The position numbers were made by a program, and so were the translations under genes. From positions 1,736,001 to 1,800,000 of the forward strand of contig NZ_VFMM01000001.1 of NCBI RefSeq assembly GCF_006715085.1: a stretch of DNA of 64,000 nt, in the 5' to 3' direction. Below are positions 27,064 to 34,779 of the stretch, in pieces. Position 1 is the first letter of the stretch; every line of letters starts with the position of its first letter. Source of the DNA: Kribbella jejuensis (lineage in GTDB: Bacteria > Actinomycetota > Actinomycetes > Propionibacteriales > Kribbellaceae). Under the pieces are notes generated by a model. That model saw nothing but the letters and a program-made list of their open reading frames with translations. It searched no databases and was not told the origin of the DNA.

Positions 27064-28260
27064 TCATTGGGGGTGTTTCGGGGGCGGTCCTGGGGGTCTT
27101 CCGGTTCCCTGGTAGTCCTTGGTGGGGTCGAGGACGAGTTCGCGGAGGAGCTCGCCGGTGGCGGCGTCGACGACACGGATGTGCAGGTCGTCGATGAGGA
27201 GCAGGACGTGGGTTCGGGCGTGGGTTCGTCCGATGCCGATGTGGTGCAGGCGGCCGTTGACGCGCAGCGTGACGACGCCGGTGTCGTCGATGCGGTCGGT
27301 GCGGACCCGGTGGTGGATCTCGCCGGCCCGGTCGTGGCTGGGGGTGGCTTTGGGGCGGGCGTGGTAGGCGGCCGCGGGGGTGGCTCGGTGGGGCAGGGAG
27401 CGGTGCGGGCGGCGGTGGTTGTACTCGTCGGCGAAGACGTCGAGCAGGACCTGCAGTTCGGCGAGTGTGGTCGGCTGGACGGGTTGGGCGCGTAGCCACT
27501 TCTTCAGGGTCTGCTGGAACCGTTCCACCTTCCCGCAGGTGGTGGGGTGGTTCGGGCGGGAGTTCTTCTGGGTGATGTTCAGGCGGCGGAGTTCGGTCTC
27601 GAGGCCGTTGCGGCCGCCTCTCCCGCCGGACAATCGGGTGGTGTAGACCATTCCGTTGTCGGTCAACGTGGAGGCCGGGATCCCGTACTCGGCAACGGTT
27701 TCGCGGAACGACGCGGTCACGATCGGGCCGGTGATCCGGGCGTGGGCGGAGACGTGGAGCGCGTAGCGGGAGTGGTCGTCCAGCCAGGTGATGACCTCCA
27801 CGTCTCTGCCACCGGCAAGGCGATAGTGGGTGAAGTCGGACTGCCAGCACTCGTTCGGCAGCTCCGCACAGAATCGCAGGTACGACGCCCTGGGCCGCTT
27901 CCCCGGATCGGGTACGACCGCGCCGGCGCGGGTGAGGATCCGGTGGATCGTCGCCCGCGACAACCGCACGCCGTGGTGATGGTCCAGGTGCCAGCCGATC
28001 GTGTCCGCCCCGGCGTCCAGCCCGGCCTCGGCAAGCTGCTTGCGCAGCGCCAGTACCAGCTCCACCGTCGCGGCCGGTGTGGCCCGCGGTGAGGTCTTCG
28101 GCCGCCGGCTGCGCGGCTCGAACGCCGCCTCCCCCTCGGCGCGGTACCGGGCGAGCAGTTTGCTCACCCAACCCGGCGACACGCCGTACCGGCGCGCAAC
28201 CTCCGCCTGAGAACACCCCTCCACCAACACCGCCGTGATGACCAACCCGGCCTTCGACAC
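27064..28260 (-). CDS. IS481-family transposase
   Basis: A 398-residue DDE transposase with the same organisation as the copy at 25680: helix-turn-helix (SQAEVARRYGVSPGWVSKLLARY), catalytic D in WQSDFTHYRL, D in LTDNGMVY, E in KVERFQQTLKKW. The start is GTG at 28260. It lacks the short DGSPGMD insertion seen in the other copy (here AGGRDVEVITWL). Catalytic residues are intact. Confidence 0.94.
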   Translation of the reverse strand: MSKAGLVITAVLVEGCSQAEVARRYGVSPGWVSKLLARYRAEGEAAFEPRSRRPKTSPRATPAATVELVLALRKQLAEAGLDAGADTIGWHLDHHHGVRLSRATIHRILTRAGAVVPDPGKRPRASYLRFCAELPNECWQSDFTHYRLAGGRDVEVITWLDDHSRYALHVSAHARITGPIVTASFRETVAEYGIPASTLTDNGMVYTTRLSGGRGGRNGLETELRRLNITQKNSRPNHPTTCGKVERFQQTLKKWLRAQPVQPTTLAELQVLLDVFADEYNHRRPHRSLPHRATPAAAYHARPKATPSHDRAGEIHHRVRTDRIDDTGVVTLRVNGRLHHIGIGRTHARTHVLLLIDDLHIRVVDAATGELLRELVLDPTKDYQGTGRPPGPPPKHPQ

Positions 28261-28332
28261 ACCCGAATCTCAGACCACCCGAGTGTTTCCTATGTCTTGA
28301 GACACCCCTTTCCTATGTCTTGAACCACAACA

Positions 28333-28348
28333 CTGCCGGGGGCACCAG
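28333..28348 (+). repeat. 16-bp direct repeat, copy 3 (right flank)
   Basis: CTGCCGGGGGCACCAG, the right-hand target repeat of the second element. Beyond it the sequence continues into ordinary chromosome, so the original tRNA 3' flank begins at about 28349. Confidence 0.9.
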
Positions 28349-28395
28349 CGTCGTTAGCGCGGTACGCGGGCCTGCGGACACCTACCATTGAGGGC

Positions 28396-28899
28396 ATGTC
28401 CGCGTCGCCGTACTCCGATCTGCCGTCCGTTGCTGATGTTGCCGGTGACATCGCCGGAGTGGTCGAGCGGTTCGGGCGGGGGGAGACGCACTCGTTCGCC
28501 TTCGGTGACGGAGGCGTTCCTGAGGCGGTCATCGCGAGCTACGACCAGTACGAGGATCTCGGCGGCGAGGAGTCGCTCGGTCGGTATCAGACCGTACTCA
28601 GTCCCGAGATGCTCGCTCGGCAGCTGCCGGAGATGGTCGAAGCAATTCGCCGCGGCTCGTTCGGACCTCCGGTTGTCGTGGGCGGGACGGCCGAGCCCTT
28701 GCTGGTGGTCATGTCGACCCAGCAGTACCGCACGATGCGCGGGGACGACGAACCGCCGCCAGGCGTGATCGACGACCCGACCGTCCGTACCTACGACTCC
28801 AGCCCAACCCCAGGCAGCACACCGTTCAGCGTGGACGAGTGGGCGAAGGACGACCCGTTCACCCAGCAGATGCTCGACGAGATCCGGCACGATGGCTGA
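28396..28899 (+). CDS. Tandem Phd/YefM-like antitoxin domain protein
   Basis: A 167-residue protein that seems to contain the Phd/YefM antitoxin fold twice. Copy 1 (about 10-58) is SVADVAGDIAGVVERFGRGE followed by FGDGGVPEAVIASYDQYEDL; copy 2 (about 67-115) is LSPEMLARQLPEMVEAIRRG followed by VVGGTAEPLLVVMSTQQYRTM. The C-terminal 50 residues (VDEWAKDDPFTQQMLDEIR) look like a toxin-binding tail. It is paralogous to the fragment at 1-185. A start codon for a 41-codon frame lies inside its last codons. The antitoxin role is inferred from fold resemblance. Confidence 0.6.
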   Translation: MSASPYSDLPSVADVAGDIAGVVERFGRGETHSFAFGDGGVPEAVIASYDQYEDLGGEESLGRYQTVLSPEMLARQLPEMVEAIRRGSFGPPVVVGGTAEPLLVVMSTQQYRTMRGDDEPPPGVIDDPTVRTYDSSPTPGSTPFSVDEWAKDDPFTQQMLDEIRHDG

Positions 28900-29017
28900 A
28901 GACCAGCCCGAACGGCCGTACCAGGTCCTGCTCGGCAAAGGGGCCGTACGGGACCGGTCTGCGTCGCCGGCGGCGAAGCAGGCGGGGCAACAGGCGAATC
29001 CGCAGCGGGGCCAGTAG
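28892..29017 (+). CDS. Short frame after the antitoxin-like gene, possible truncated RelE/ParE-like toxin
   Basis: A 41-residue frame whose ATG overlaps the last 8 bases of the upstream gene. The N-terminus, RPYQVLLGKGAVRDR, resembles the first strand and helix of RelE/ParE toxins, but the rest (SASPAAKQAGQQANPQ) is low complexity and the domain is far too short to be a functional toxin. It could be a decayed toxin, a short accessory peptide or chance. Confidence 0.4.
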   Translation: MAEDQPERPYQVLLGKGAVRDRSASPAAKQAGQQANPQRGQ

Positions 29018-29024
29018 TCCCGGC

Positions 29025-29561
29025 ATGGAGAGGCCGACGTTGTTTCTTACGGTGGGGTTGCCGGGGGCCGGGAAGACGACGGTGGCTCGGCGGGTGGAGG
29101 TTGAGCGGCGGGCGCTTCGGTTGACGAAGGACGAGTGGATGAAGGCGCTGTACGGGGATCTGAATCCGGCGGCGGCTTCGGATGTGGTCGAGGGGCGGCT
29201 GATTCAGATCGGGCTGCGGGTGCTCGAGCTCGGGAACGACGTCGTCATCGACTTCGGGTTGTGGAGTCGGGAGGAGCGGTCGGCGTTGCGGTGGGCGGGG
29301 GCGGCGGCCGGGGCTGAGGTCGTGCTGCTGTACTTCGATCTGCCTCGGGATGAGCAGCGGAAGCGGATCGAGGCTCGGTTGGCGGAGCGGCCGGGCGACA
29401 CCTGGCCGATCTCCGAGGAGGAGCTCGACGGGTGGGCGGCGCGGTTCGACGTACCGACTCCGGGTGAGCTCGACGGGAGTGAGCCGATCGGGGATCCGCC
29501 CGGAGGGTTCGCCGACTGGCGGGAGTGGATCGCGGACCGCTGGCCTCCGGCAGTCACCTGA
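29025..29561 (+). CDS. P-loop kinase (AAA/zeta-type ATPase)
   Basis: A 178-residue P-loop phosphotransferase: Walker A is TVGLPGAGKTTVARR, with LRLTKDEWMKALYG and VVIDFGLWSREERSALR after it and a lid-like segment LPRDEQRKRIEARLAERPGD. This resembles small kinases that phosphorylate antibiotics, nucleosides or sugars. Substrate unknown. The start is ATG at 29025, 7 bases after the preceding stop. Confidence 0.85.
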   Translation: MERPTLFLTVGLPGAGKTTVARRVEVERRALRLTKDEWMKALYGDLNPAAASDVVEGRLIQIGLRVLELGNDVVIDFGLWSREERSALRWAGAAAGAEVVLLYFDLPRDEQRKRIEARLAERPGDTWPISEEELDGWAARFDVPTPGELDGSEPIGDPPGGFADWREWIADRWPPAVT

Positions 29562-29707
29562 GCACGCCGTGAGCGAGCGGTTGGCTGAGAGGGTTGTCAG
29601 GTGGAGCGGGTGGGTTATGGGCGGGGAGCTGAGAGGGTCTTCAGGTTGGGGTTGGGGCTGGCCGTTTGGTCTGTACTGTGTGGGCTGGTCAGCTGGAAGG
29701 GAAGCGC

Positions 29708-30616
29708 GTGCACGTTGTTGTGGGGGCCGGTGCGGTCGGCGGCGTTGTGGCGCGGCTTCTGTTGGCGCGGGGTGAGCGGGTTCGGGTGATCACCCGGTCC
29801 GGCACTGGGCCGGTCGGCGCCGAGCGGGTTGCGGCTGACGCCAAGACAGGGCTGGTCCACCACACTGTGGGCGCCACGGCGATCTACTCGTGTGCGGGAC
29901 CGGCGTACAACAAGTGGACGACCGAGTGGCCGCCGCTCAACGCCGCGCTGATCGCGGCAGCTGAGGCCTCCGGAGCGGTGCTGGTCAGCACCGGGAACCT
30001 CTACGGATACGGTCCGGTCGACGGGCCGATGACAGAAGACCTCCCCCTGCGGCCGAACACCGTGAAAGGCCAGGTCCGCGCACGGTTGTGGAGCGAGGCG
30101 CTCGCGGCACACGGACAAGGGCGGATCCGGACGGCGGAGGTACGTGGGTCCGACTACCTGGGCGCCGGGGCGGTGTCGCCGTTCAGCGTGACCGTGTTAC
30201 CGAAGGTGATCGCCGGGAAGCGCGGGATGATGCCGGGCGATCTCGACGCGCCGCACAGCTGGACGTACGTCGGCGACGTCGCCCGCACGCTGATCGCGGT
30301 CGCGGACGACCAGAACGCGTGGGGCCGGGCGTGGCATGTACCGACACCGGAGCCGCTGTCGGTACGCGAACTCGCGACGCGGGCCGCCGTACTCGCCAGC
30401 GCCCCGCCCGCGCGCGTCGCCGCGATGCCGGGAGCAGTACTCCGGCTAGCCGGGTTGGTGGATCCGTCGGCGCGGGAGATGGTGGAAATGCAGTACCAGT
30501 GGCAACGGCCGTTCGTGGTCGACTCGGCCGCGGCTACGGTTGCCTTCGGCATCGAAGCGGCGCCGACCGACGAGGCACTCGAGGAAATGATCGGGAAGGG
30601 CAGTAATGAGTCCTAG
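29708..30616 (+). CDS. NAD-dependent epimerase/dehydratase family protein
   Basis: A 302-residue protein with N-terminal Rossmann motif VHVVVGAGAVGGVVARLLLARGE (GxGxxG rather than the usual SDR GxxGxxG) and family-like VLVSTGNLYGYGPVDGPMTED, where the YxxxK catalytic pair is not obvious. SWTYVGDVARTLIAVA is the typical C-terminal element. The start is GTG at 29708 with AAGGGAA upstream. It overlaps the DUF2993 gene by 11 bases. Substrate unknown. Confidence 0.83.
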   Translation: MHVVVGAGAVGGVVARLLLARGERVRVITRSGTGPVGAERVAADAKTGLVHHTVGATAIYSCAGPAYNKWTTEWPPLNAALIAAAEASGAVLVSTGNLYGYGPVDGPMTEDLPLRPNTVKGQVRARLWSEALAAHGQGRIRTAEVRGSDYLGAGAVSPFSVTVLPKVIAGKRGMMPGDLDAPHSWTYVGDVARTLIAVADDQNAWGRAWHVPTPEPLSVRELATRAAVLASAPPARVAAMPGAVLRLAGLVDPSAREMVEMQYQWQRPFVVDSAAATVAFGIEAAPTDEALEEMIGKGSNES

Positions 30617-31322
30617 CAGGCAGGGCCGGGGTTTGCGCCGGCTGATCGTGACGCTGGTGGTGCTGGCGTTCGTGGTCGTCGCCGCCGACCGGATCGCGGC
30701 CGCGGTCGCGCAGAACCAGCTCGCGTCGATGGCGCAGAAGGAGGCGGCGAAGTACCAGGTGCGCTCCGCCGACACCTCGGCGAAGATCGGTGGGTTCGGG
30801 TTCTTCCCGCAGCTGATCAAGCAGCGGTTCTCCAAGGTCACGCTGACGATGGGCAAGCCGTCGTTCGCCCGGATCCCGGGCGAGCGGCTGACGGTGAACA
30901 TGACCGATGTGCACGTACCGCGGTCGCTGCTGTTCTCGCAGTCCGGCACCGTCACGGTCGGCAAGACCGACATGGAGGTACGGCTGTCGCCGCGGGAGAT
31001 CGGCCGGCTGGCCGTGAAGGCGACCGGGCTCCAAGGACTGTCGGTCGAAGCGGTCGGCGGCAAGCTGCACGCGAAGCTGGCGTCGAACGGGGTCAACGCC
31101 GACGTGCCGATCGAGCCGCAGCTGCAGAACGGCAAGATCGCGCTGACGGTCGGGGACCTGTCGTCGGTGCCGGCGCCCGCCGCGAATGCGCTCAAGAACG
31201 CGCTTGCCCAGGGGATCGACGTACCGCAACTGCCGTACAACGCCCAGCTCACGCAGATCAGCGTCCAGGACAACACGGTGGTCCTGTCGGCCACGGTCCC
31301 GGACCTCAAGTTCACCCGTTAG
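30606..31322 (+). CDS. DUF2993 (LmeA-like) secreted or membrane-anchored protein
   Basis: A 238-residue protein with an N-terminal membrane anchor or signal (LIVTLVVLAFVVVAADRIAAAVA) and a DUF2993 domain: FGFFPQLIKQRFSKVTLTMG and VHVPRSLLF. The mycobacterial member LmeA is an envelope protein needed for full-length mannan on lipoglycans, so an envelope role is plausible. It is translationally coupled to the epimerase upstream. Confidence 0.8.
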   Translation: MSPSRQGRGLRRLIVTLVVLAFVVVAADRIAAAVAQNQLASMAQKEAAKYQVRSADTSAKIGGFGFFPQLIKQRFSKVTLTMGKPSFARIPGERLTVNMTDVHVPRSLLFSQSGTVTVGKTDMEVRLSPREIGRLAVKATGLQGLSVEAVGGKLHAKLASNGVNADVPIEPQLQNGKIALTVGDLSSVPAPAANALKNALAQGIDVPQLPYNAQLTQISVQDNTVVLSATVPDLKFTR

Positions 31323-31356
31323 TCCACTCCGTTCGTTCCTTGGGTTGCGATGGTTC

Positions 31357-31379
31357 GCGATATATCGTCGAACTATCGC
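31357..31379. promoter_or_regulatory. Candidate PadR operator
   Basis: An AT-rich dyad just upstream of the PadR gene: GCGAT (31357-31361) pairs with ATCGC (31375-31379), and CGATATATCG at 31358-31367 is itself a perfect 10-bp palindrome. PadR regulators usually bind such elements in their own promoters. Confidence 0.5.
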
Positions 31380-31409
31380 AATCACTTTCGTGAGGGACGG
31401 GTGGTCGAG

Positions 31410-32129
31410 ATGACCGGATCGGCGTACGCCGCGGGCTTTCCGTGGCAGGACTTCGTGCGGCAGTTCGAGCGGCAGCTCGGGCGGAACTGTGCCGCGTTCG
31501 ACGACATCAAGGAAGAGTTGCGCGCGGCGATGACCGGCCGCCGCGGGCATCAGGGTCGGTCCCAGCAGCACTTCGGGCCGCAGTGGGGGATGTTCGGCGG
31601 CGGCGGGATGTTCGCGCCGCCGTGGGGTCCGCCGCCGCCGAAGTGGCGCGGGCCGAAGGCGCGGCGTGGTGACGTCCGCGCGGCGATCCTCGCCGTACTG
31701 GCCGAGCAGCCGATGAACGGGTACGGCATCATCCAGGAGATCGCCGAGCGCAGCGGCGGCGGGTGGAAGCCGAGCCCCGGTTCGATCTACCCGACGCTGC
31801 AGCAGCTCGAGGACGAGGGCCTGGTGACGGCGGACGCGGAGGTCGGGCGGCGGACGTTCCGGCTGACCGACGAGGGCCGGACGTACGTCGCTGAGCACCA
31901 GGACGAGGTGTCCGCGCCGTGGGAGGCGATGAGCGCGCCGCCGTCCGGCGAGGACGAGAACGGGTTCAAGCCGCTGTTCGGGCAGGTCGCGACAGCGATG
32001 TGGCAGATCCTTTCCAGCGGTACGCCGGAGCAGCAGGCCAAGGCACGGGACGCGGTCGCGGACCTGCGCCGCAAGCTCTACGGGATCCTCGCCGAGGAGG
32101 ACGACGGCACCGAACAGGACCGGTCATGA
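31410..32129 (+). CDS. PadR family transcriptional regulator
   Basis: A 239-residue PadR regulator. An N-terminal extension rich in Gly, Pro, Phe and Trp (WGMFGGGGMFAPPWGPPPP) precedes the winged helix RGDVRAAILAVLAEQPMNGYGIIQEIAERSGGGWKPSPGSIYPTLQQLEDEGLV, then a helical dimerisation region. ATG at 31410 is preferred, with the dyad upstream; ATG at 31350 would include the operator. Its stop overlaps the start of the DUF1707 gene, which may be its main target. Confidence 0.88.
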   Translation: MTGSAYAAGFPWQDFVRQFERQLGRNCAAFDDIKEELRAAMTGRRGHQGRSQQHFGPQWGMFGGGGMFAPPWGPPPPKWRGPKARRGDVRAAILAVLAEQPMNGYGIIQEIAERSGGGWKPSPGSIYPTLQQLEDEGLVTADAEVGRRTFRLTDEGRTYVAEHQDEVSAPWEAMSAPPSGEDENGFKPLFGQVATAMWQILSSGTPEQQAKARDAVADLRRKLYGILAEEDDGTEQDRS

Positions 32130-32827
32130 CGTCGGACCGGGACCGCCGGCGGCGCGGCGGTCCCGCCGGCCGCCGCGACTGGCAACGTTGGAACGGCCCT
32201 AACTGGAACGGGTCGGACTGGAACAGCCCTGGCTGGAACGACGGCTGGTACGACGAATCCAACGGCCGCTCGCGCCGGCGCGACTGGGGCGGGGACTGGC
32301 ACGCCCGCGGCTGGAGTGGCGACTGGCGGGCCACCGCCTGGAACGAAGCCGACGACAACCGGTGGGACGACCAACGAACCGGCTCCTCGTCCGACCGCTT
32401 GCAGGACGGTCGTGCGTCGACGGGCGAGGGCTCGGCGCGGGGCGACGTACCCCGGAAGCGGGTGCGGATCGGGGACGCCGAGCGGGATCGGGCTGTGTCG
32501 TTGCTCAGCGATCATTTTGTCGCCGGGCGGTTGACGCAGGCGGAGTTCGAGGAGCGCAGTGAGCAGGCGACGAAGGCGCGGTACTCGGACGAGTTCGAGG
32601 TGCTGTTCGACGACCTCCCGACCGCTCGCGAACTGCAACCGGTGCCGAGCGCTCAGCTGAGGCGGCGTCCGGCTCCTCCCCCGGCGTTCATGATGATCGC
32701 GCCGTTCCTGATGCTCGGCCTGGTGATCAGCTCGGTCGCGCTGACCGCGCCGTGGCTGCTGTGGGGCGTGTTCTGGGTGGTGATGATCAGCGGCATCTCC
32801 CGCCGCCGCTGGAACTACCGCCGCTGA
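32126..32827 (+). CDS. DUF1707 membrane protein with Trp-rich repeat region
   Basis: A 233-residue protein. Residues about 10-90 are a low-complexity region with Trp every 3-8 residues (WQRWNGPNWNGSDWNSPGW, then DWGGDWHARGWSGDW). It is followed by a DUF1707 domain (VRIGDAERDRAVSLLSDHFVAGRLTQAEFEERSEQATKARY) and one or two C-terminal TM segments (FMMIAPFLMLGLVISSVAL, WLLWGVFWVVMISG). Translationally coupled to padR (ATGA). Function unknown; the pairing suggests an envelope-stress or membrane sensor unit. Confidence 0.8.
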   Translation: MTSDRDRRRRGGPAGRRDWQRWNGPNWNGSDWNSPGWNDGWYDESNGRSRRRDWGGDWHARGWSGDWRATAWNEADDNRWDDQRTGSSSDRLQDGRASTGEGSARGDVPRKRVRIGDAERDRAVSLLSDHFVAGRLTQAEFEERSEQATKARYSDEFEVLFDDLPTARELQPVPSAQLRRRPAPPPAFMMIAPFLMLGLVISSVALTAPWLLWGVFWVVMISGISRRRWNYRR

Positions 32828-33198
32828 CGAGCCCGCGGGATCTCCTCCGCGAACTCCACGACGAACCCGTCCGGGTCGGCGACGTGGACCGTCCGGTGTC
32901 CCCACGGACGGTCCGCCGGCCCACTCAGCACGTCCACGCCCGCACCCCGCAACCGCACGAACACCTCGTCCACGTCCGGCACCATCACCACCACCTCACC
33001 ACCCGCACCCGGCGTCACCCCTGCCCCCACCAACCACTCCGCCCGCCGCCGCTCGTACAACCCGAACCGCACCCCACCCGCCTCGAACTCCGCATACCCC
33101 GCATCCGTGAACTTGTACGCCAACCCGACCACGTCCCGATAAAACCCCACCGACGCCTCGAGGTCAGCGACGTACAAGATGACGTACCCGATCTCCAT
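32815..33198 (-). CDS. VOC-superfamily (glyoxalase/bleomycin resistance-like) protein
   Basis: A 127-residue single-module VOC protein: MEIGYVILYVADLEASVGFYRDVVGLAYKF, an E in FEAGGVRFGLYE and the terminal WGHRTVHVADPDGFVVEFAEE with likely metal-ligand positions. The start is ATG at 33198. Convergent with the DUF1707 gene, overlapping by 13 bases. The reaction is not predictable. Confidence 0.85.
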   Translation of the reverse strand: MEIGYVILYVADLEASVGFYRDVVGLAYKFTDAGYAEFEAGGVRFGLYERRRAEWLVGAGVTPGAGGEVVVMVPDVDEVFVRLRGAGVDVLSGPADRPWGHRTVHVADPDGFVVEFAEEIPRARQRR

Positions 33199-33217
33199 CG
33201 ACGGGATGCTACGCCCA

Positions 33218-33247
33218 TTGCTCCATGGGCCTTGTTGCATATATGCT
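33218..33247 (+). promoter_or_regulatory. Promoter of the XRE/nucleotidyltransferase pair
   Basis: TTGCTC (33218-33223) and TATGCT (33242-33247), 18 bases apart. The -10 element ends 7 bases before GTG 33255, so the message is probably leaderless. Confidence 0.5.
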
Positions 33248-33254
33248 ACAGAAC

Positions 33255-33839
33255 GTGGATGCCGGCGAACTTCTGAGCCGAGCGCGGCAGCAAGCAGGCT
33301 TGTCGCGCAGCGCCCTCGCGGCCCGGGCTGGTGTTCCTACGTCAACCGTCTCGCGCATCGAGGCGGGGACGACCGATCCGACGCTGACCATGCTGACCCG
33401 TCTGATCGCGGCCGCAGACCAACATCTGTCCCTCACGATCACGGCAGCAGGCGGCTCACATCGGCCGGCGATCGCCGATCTCGCCGATGCCTATTCGCCC
33501 GGCGGCACGGTGCGGAAGGTCAACTGGACCCAGCTGCGCGGATTCCTCGACGAGCTACTCGCACATCCCGAGCTCACGGCCGAGGCGATCGAGTCACCAC
33601 CGCGCCGGACCGGTGATGCCGCCTTCGACGCACTGCTGGCGGGCGTCGCCGAGAAGCTTGCGGACGACGCCGGGATCGCCCGGCCCCGGTGGACCAGATC
33701 GGTGCCGCCCTCGCCCACCCCGTGGGAAACGCCCGGTACCCCGACACGTGTCCGGCGCGCCCGCGCCCAAGCTCCTGCTCAGTTGGCGGCCCGGAACATC
33801 TGGCTGGCCGCACACGACCTCTGGCGGGACGCCGCGTGA
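33255..33839 (+). CDS. XRE-family helix-turn-helix protein, putative antitoxin
   Basis: A 194-residue protein with an XRE helix-turn-helix at the N-terminus (GELLSRARQQAGLSRSALAARAGVPTSTVSRIEAGTTDPTLTMLTRLIAAA). The C-terminal region (WTRSVPPSPTPWETPGTP, then AARNIWLAAHDLWRDAA) is of a kind seen in HTH partners of nucleotidyltransferases. GTG 33255 is preferred because of the promoter spacing; ATG 33243 lies inside the -10. The next gene overlaps by 4 bases. Antitoxin function is inferred from the pairing. Confidence 0.75.
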   Translation: MDAGELLSRARQQAGLSRSALAARAGVPTSTVSRIEAGTTDPTLTMLTRLIAAADQHLSLTITAAGGSHRPAIADLADAYSPGGTVRKVNWTQLRGFLDELLAHPELTAEAIESPPRRTGDAAFDALLAGVAEKLADDAGIARPRWTRSVPPSPTPWETPGTPTRVRRARAQAPAQLAARNIWLAAHDLWRDAA

Positions 33840-34377
33840 ACCAGTTCCTCCGCGTGTTCTCGGCAAGCGCGAGATCCTCGGGTATCTGCGCGAGGTCGCG
33901 GACGAGCTCGCAATCCGGAATCTGACGTGCCGCCTGGTTGTGGCCGGCGGCTCATACCTCGCCCTGCACGATCTCCGGGAATCCACTGCCGACATCGACT
34001 CGTTGACCAAGCTGACTGCTGAGGTCCGGGCCGTAGTACGGCGCATCGCCGACCGCCACGGGCTCCGGACTGACTGGCTCAACGACGCGGCCTCGGCGTT
34101 CGCACCCATCGGCTTGGATCCTGAGGAGTGCGAGGTGCTCTACCAGCACAGCAATCTGACGATTCTCGGCCCATCGCCAGGACAAGTCTTTCTGATGAAG
34201 CTGTTCGCCGGCCGAGCACCCGATCACGACGACATGACGGTGCTGTGGCCGAGTACCGGGTTTGCCGATGTTCGATCCGCGGTGGACGCCTATTACCTGG
34301 CCTACCCGTTCGAGGAGCACGATCCATACCTCGTGGACTACGTGCAGGAGATCGCCGATCAATCCGTCCAGCAGTAG
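33836..34377 (+). CDS. Nucleotidyltransferase-fold protein (DUF6036/AbiEii-like), putative toxin, apparent 5' frameshift
   Basis: About 175 residues of a nucleotidyltransferase-like domain: REILGYLREVADELAIRN, then VVAGGSYLALHDLRESTADID, where GGS and DxD are the expected substrate and metal residues, and VFLMKLFAGRAPDHDD. The natural overlapping start is GTG 33836 (GTGA with the upstream stop), but that frame reads NQFLRVFSASARS and stops early. The domain lies in the next frame and has no credible start of its own. One missing base near 33851-33858 would join them. The gene is either broken, mis-sequenced or expressed by frameshifting. Confidence 0.65.
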
Positions 34378-34407
34378 CTGTCGGTGGCGAGGCTTAGGGT
34401 CGCTCGT

Positions 34408-34767
34408 ATGTATGAGGGTGTCTTGATTTTGGAGAGTCTCAAGGTGGGGAGTGGGCTGGCGGGGGTGTCGTTGGGGGTGCGGGGAATTAGGCGGGTTGAG
34501 GTGGAGGGGACTTCGGCGGAGCAGCCGGGGGTGTGGTCGTTGGTGGAGTTCTCGGTGGAGGACGGGGAGCGGCTGGCGGGGATGTTGGCGGAGGTGTTGG
34601 ACGCGCCGGGGTGGTATGCGGACTTTCGGGATGAGCGGGAGACGTTCGTGGTGTTTCCGGGGCGGGTGTTCCGGTATGCGCGAGGTGACGATGCGGCGCG
34701 GGAGGCGGCGAAGGAGTTCGGGCGGGGGTTGCGGATTCCGGAGGCGCAGCTGGATTGGGGACGGTGA
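34408..34767 (+). CDS. Hypothetical protein, 119 residues
   Basis: A small soluble alpha/beta protein: MYEGVLILESLKVGSGLAGVSLGVRGIRRVEV, then GVWSLVEFSVEDGERLAGMLAEVLDAPGWYADFRDERETFVVFPGRVFRY. I do not recognise a named family. The start is ATG at 34408; TAGGGT (34395-34400) ends 7 bases upstream, consistent with a leaderless transcript. The stop is 12 bases before the PhzF gene. Confidence 0.7.
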   Translation: MYEGVLILESLKVGSGLAGVSLGVRGIRRVEVEGTSAEQPGVWSLVEFSVEDGERLAGMLAEVLDAPGWYADFRDERETFVVFPGRVFRYARGDDAAREAAKEFGRGLRIPEAQLDWGR

Positions 34768-34779
34768 TTGGATGGGGGC

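Larger units (their letters stand above)
27005..28332 (-). mobile_element. IS481-family insertion sequence, copy 2
   Basis: A 1328-bp element in the same orientation as its neighbour. The left end begins TGTGATGTCTCAAGACATCG and the right end, read inward, begins TGTTGTGGTTCAAGACATAG. The right end has two tandem TCAAGACATAGGAAA motifs. Differences throughout from copy 1 (for example GGAAA in place of GGCGACA at the right end) show it is a related but distinct element, not a recent duplicate. Confidence 0.88.

Noticed and set aside
25632..28332. Integrative element using tRNA-Arg as attachment site
   Set aside because: No integrase or excisionase is present; each interval is exactly one IS with its own termini, and the 16-bp repeats are explained as target duplications.
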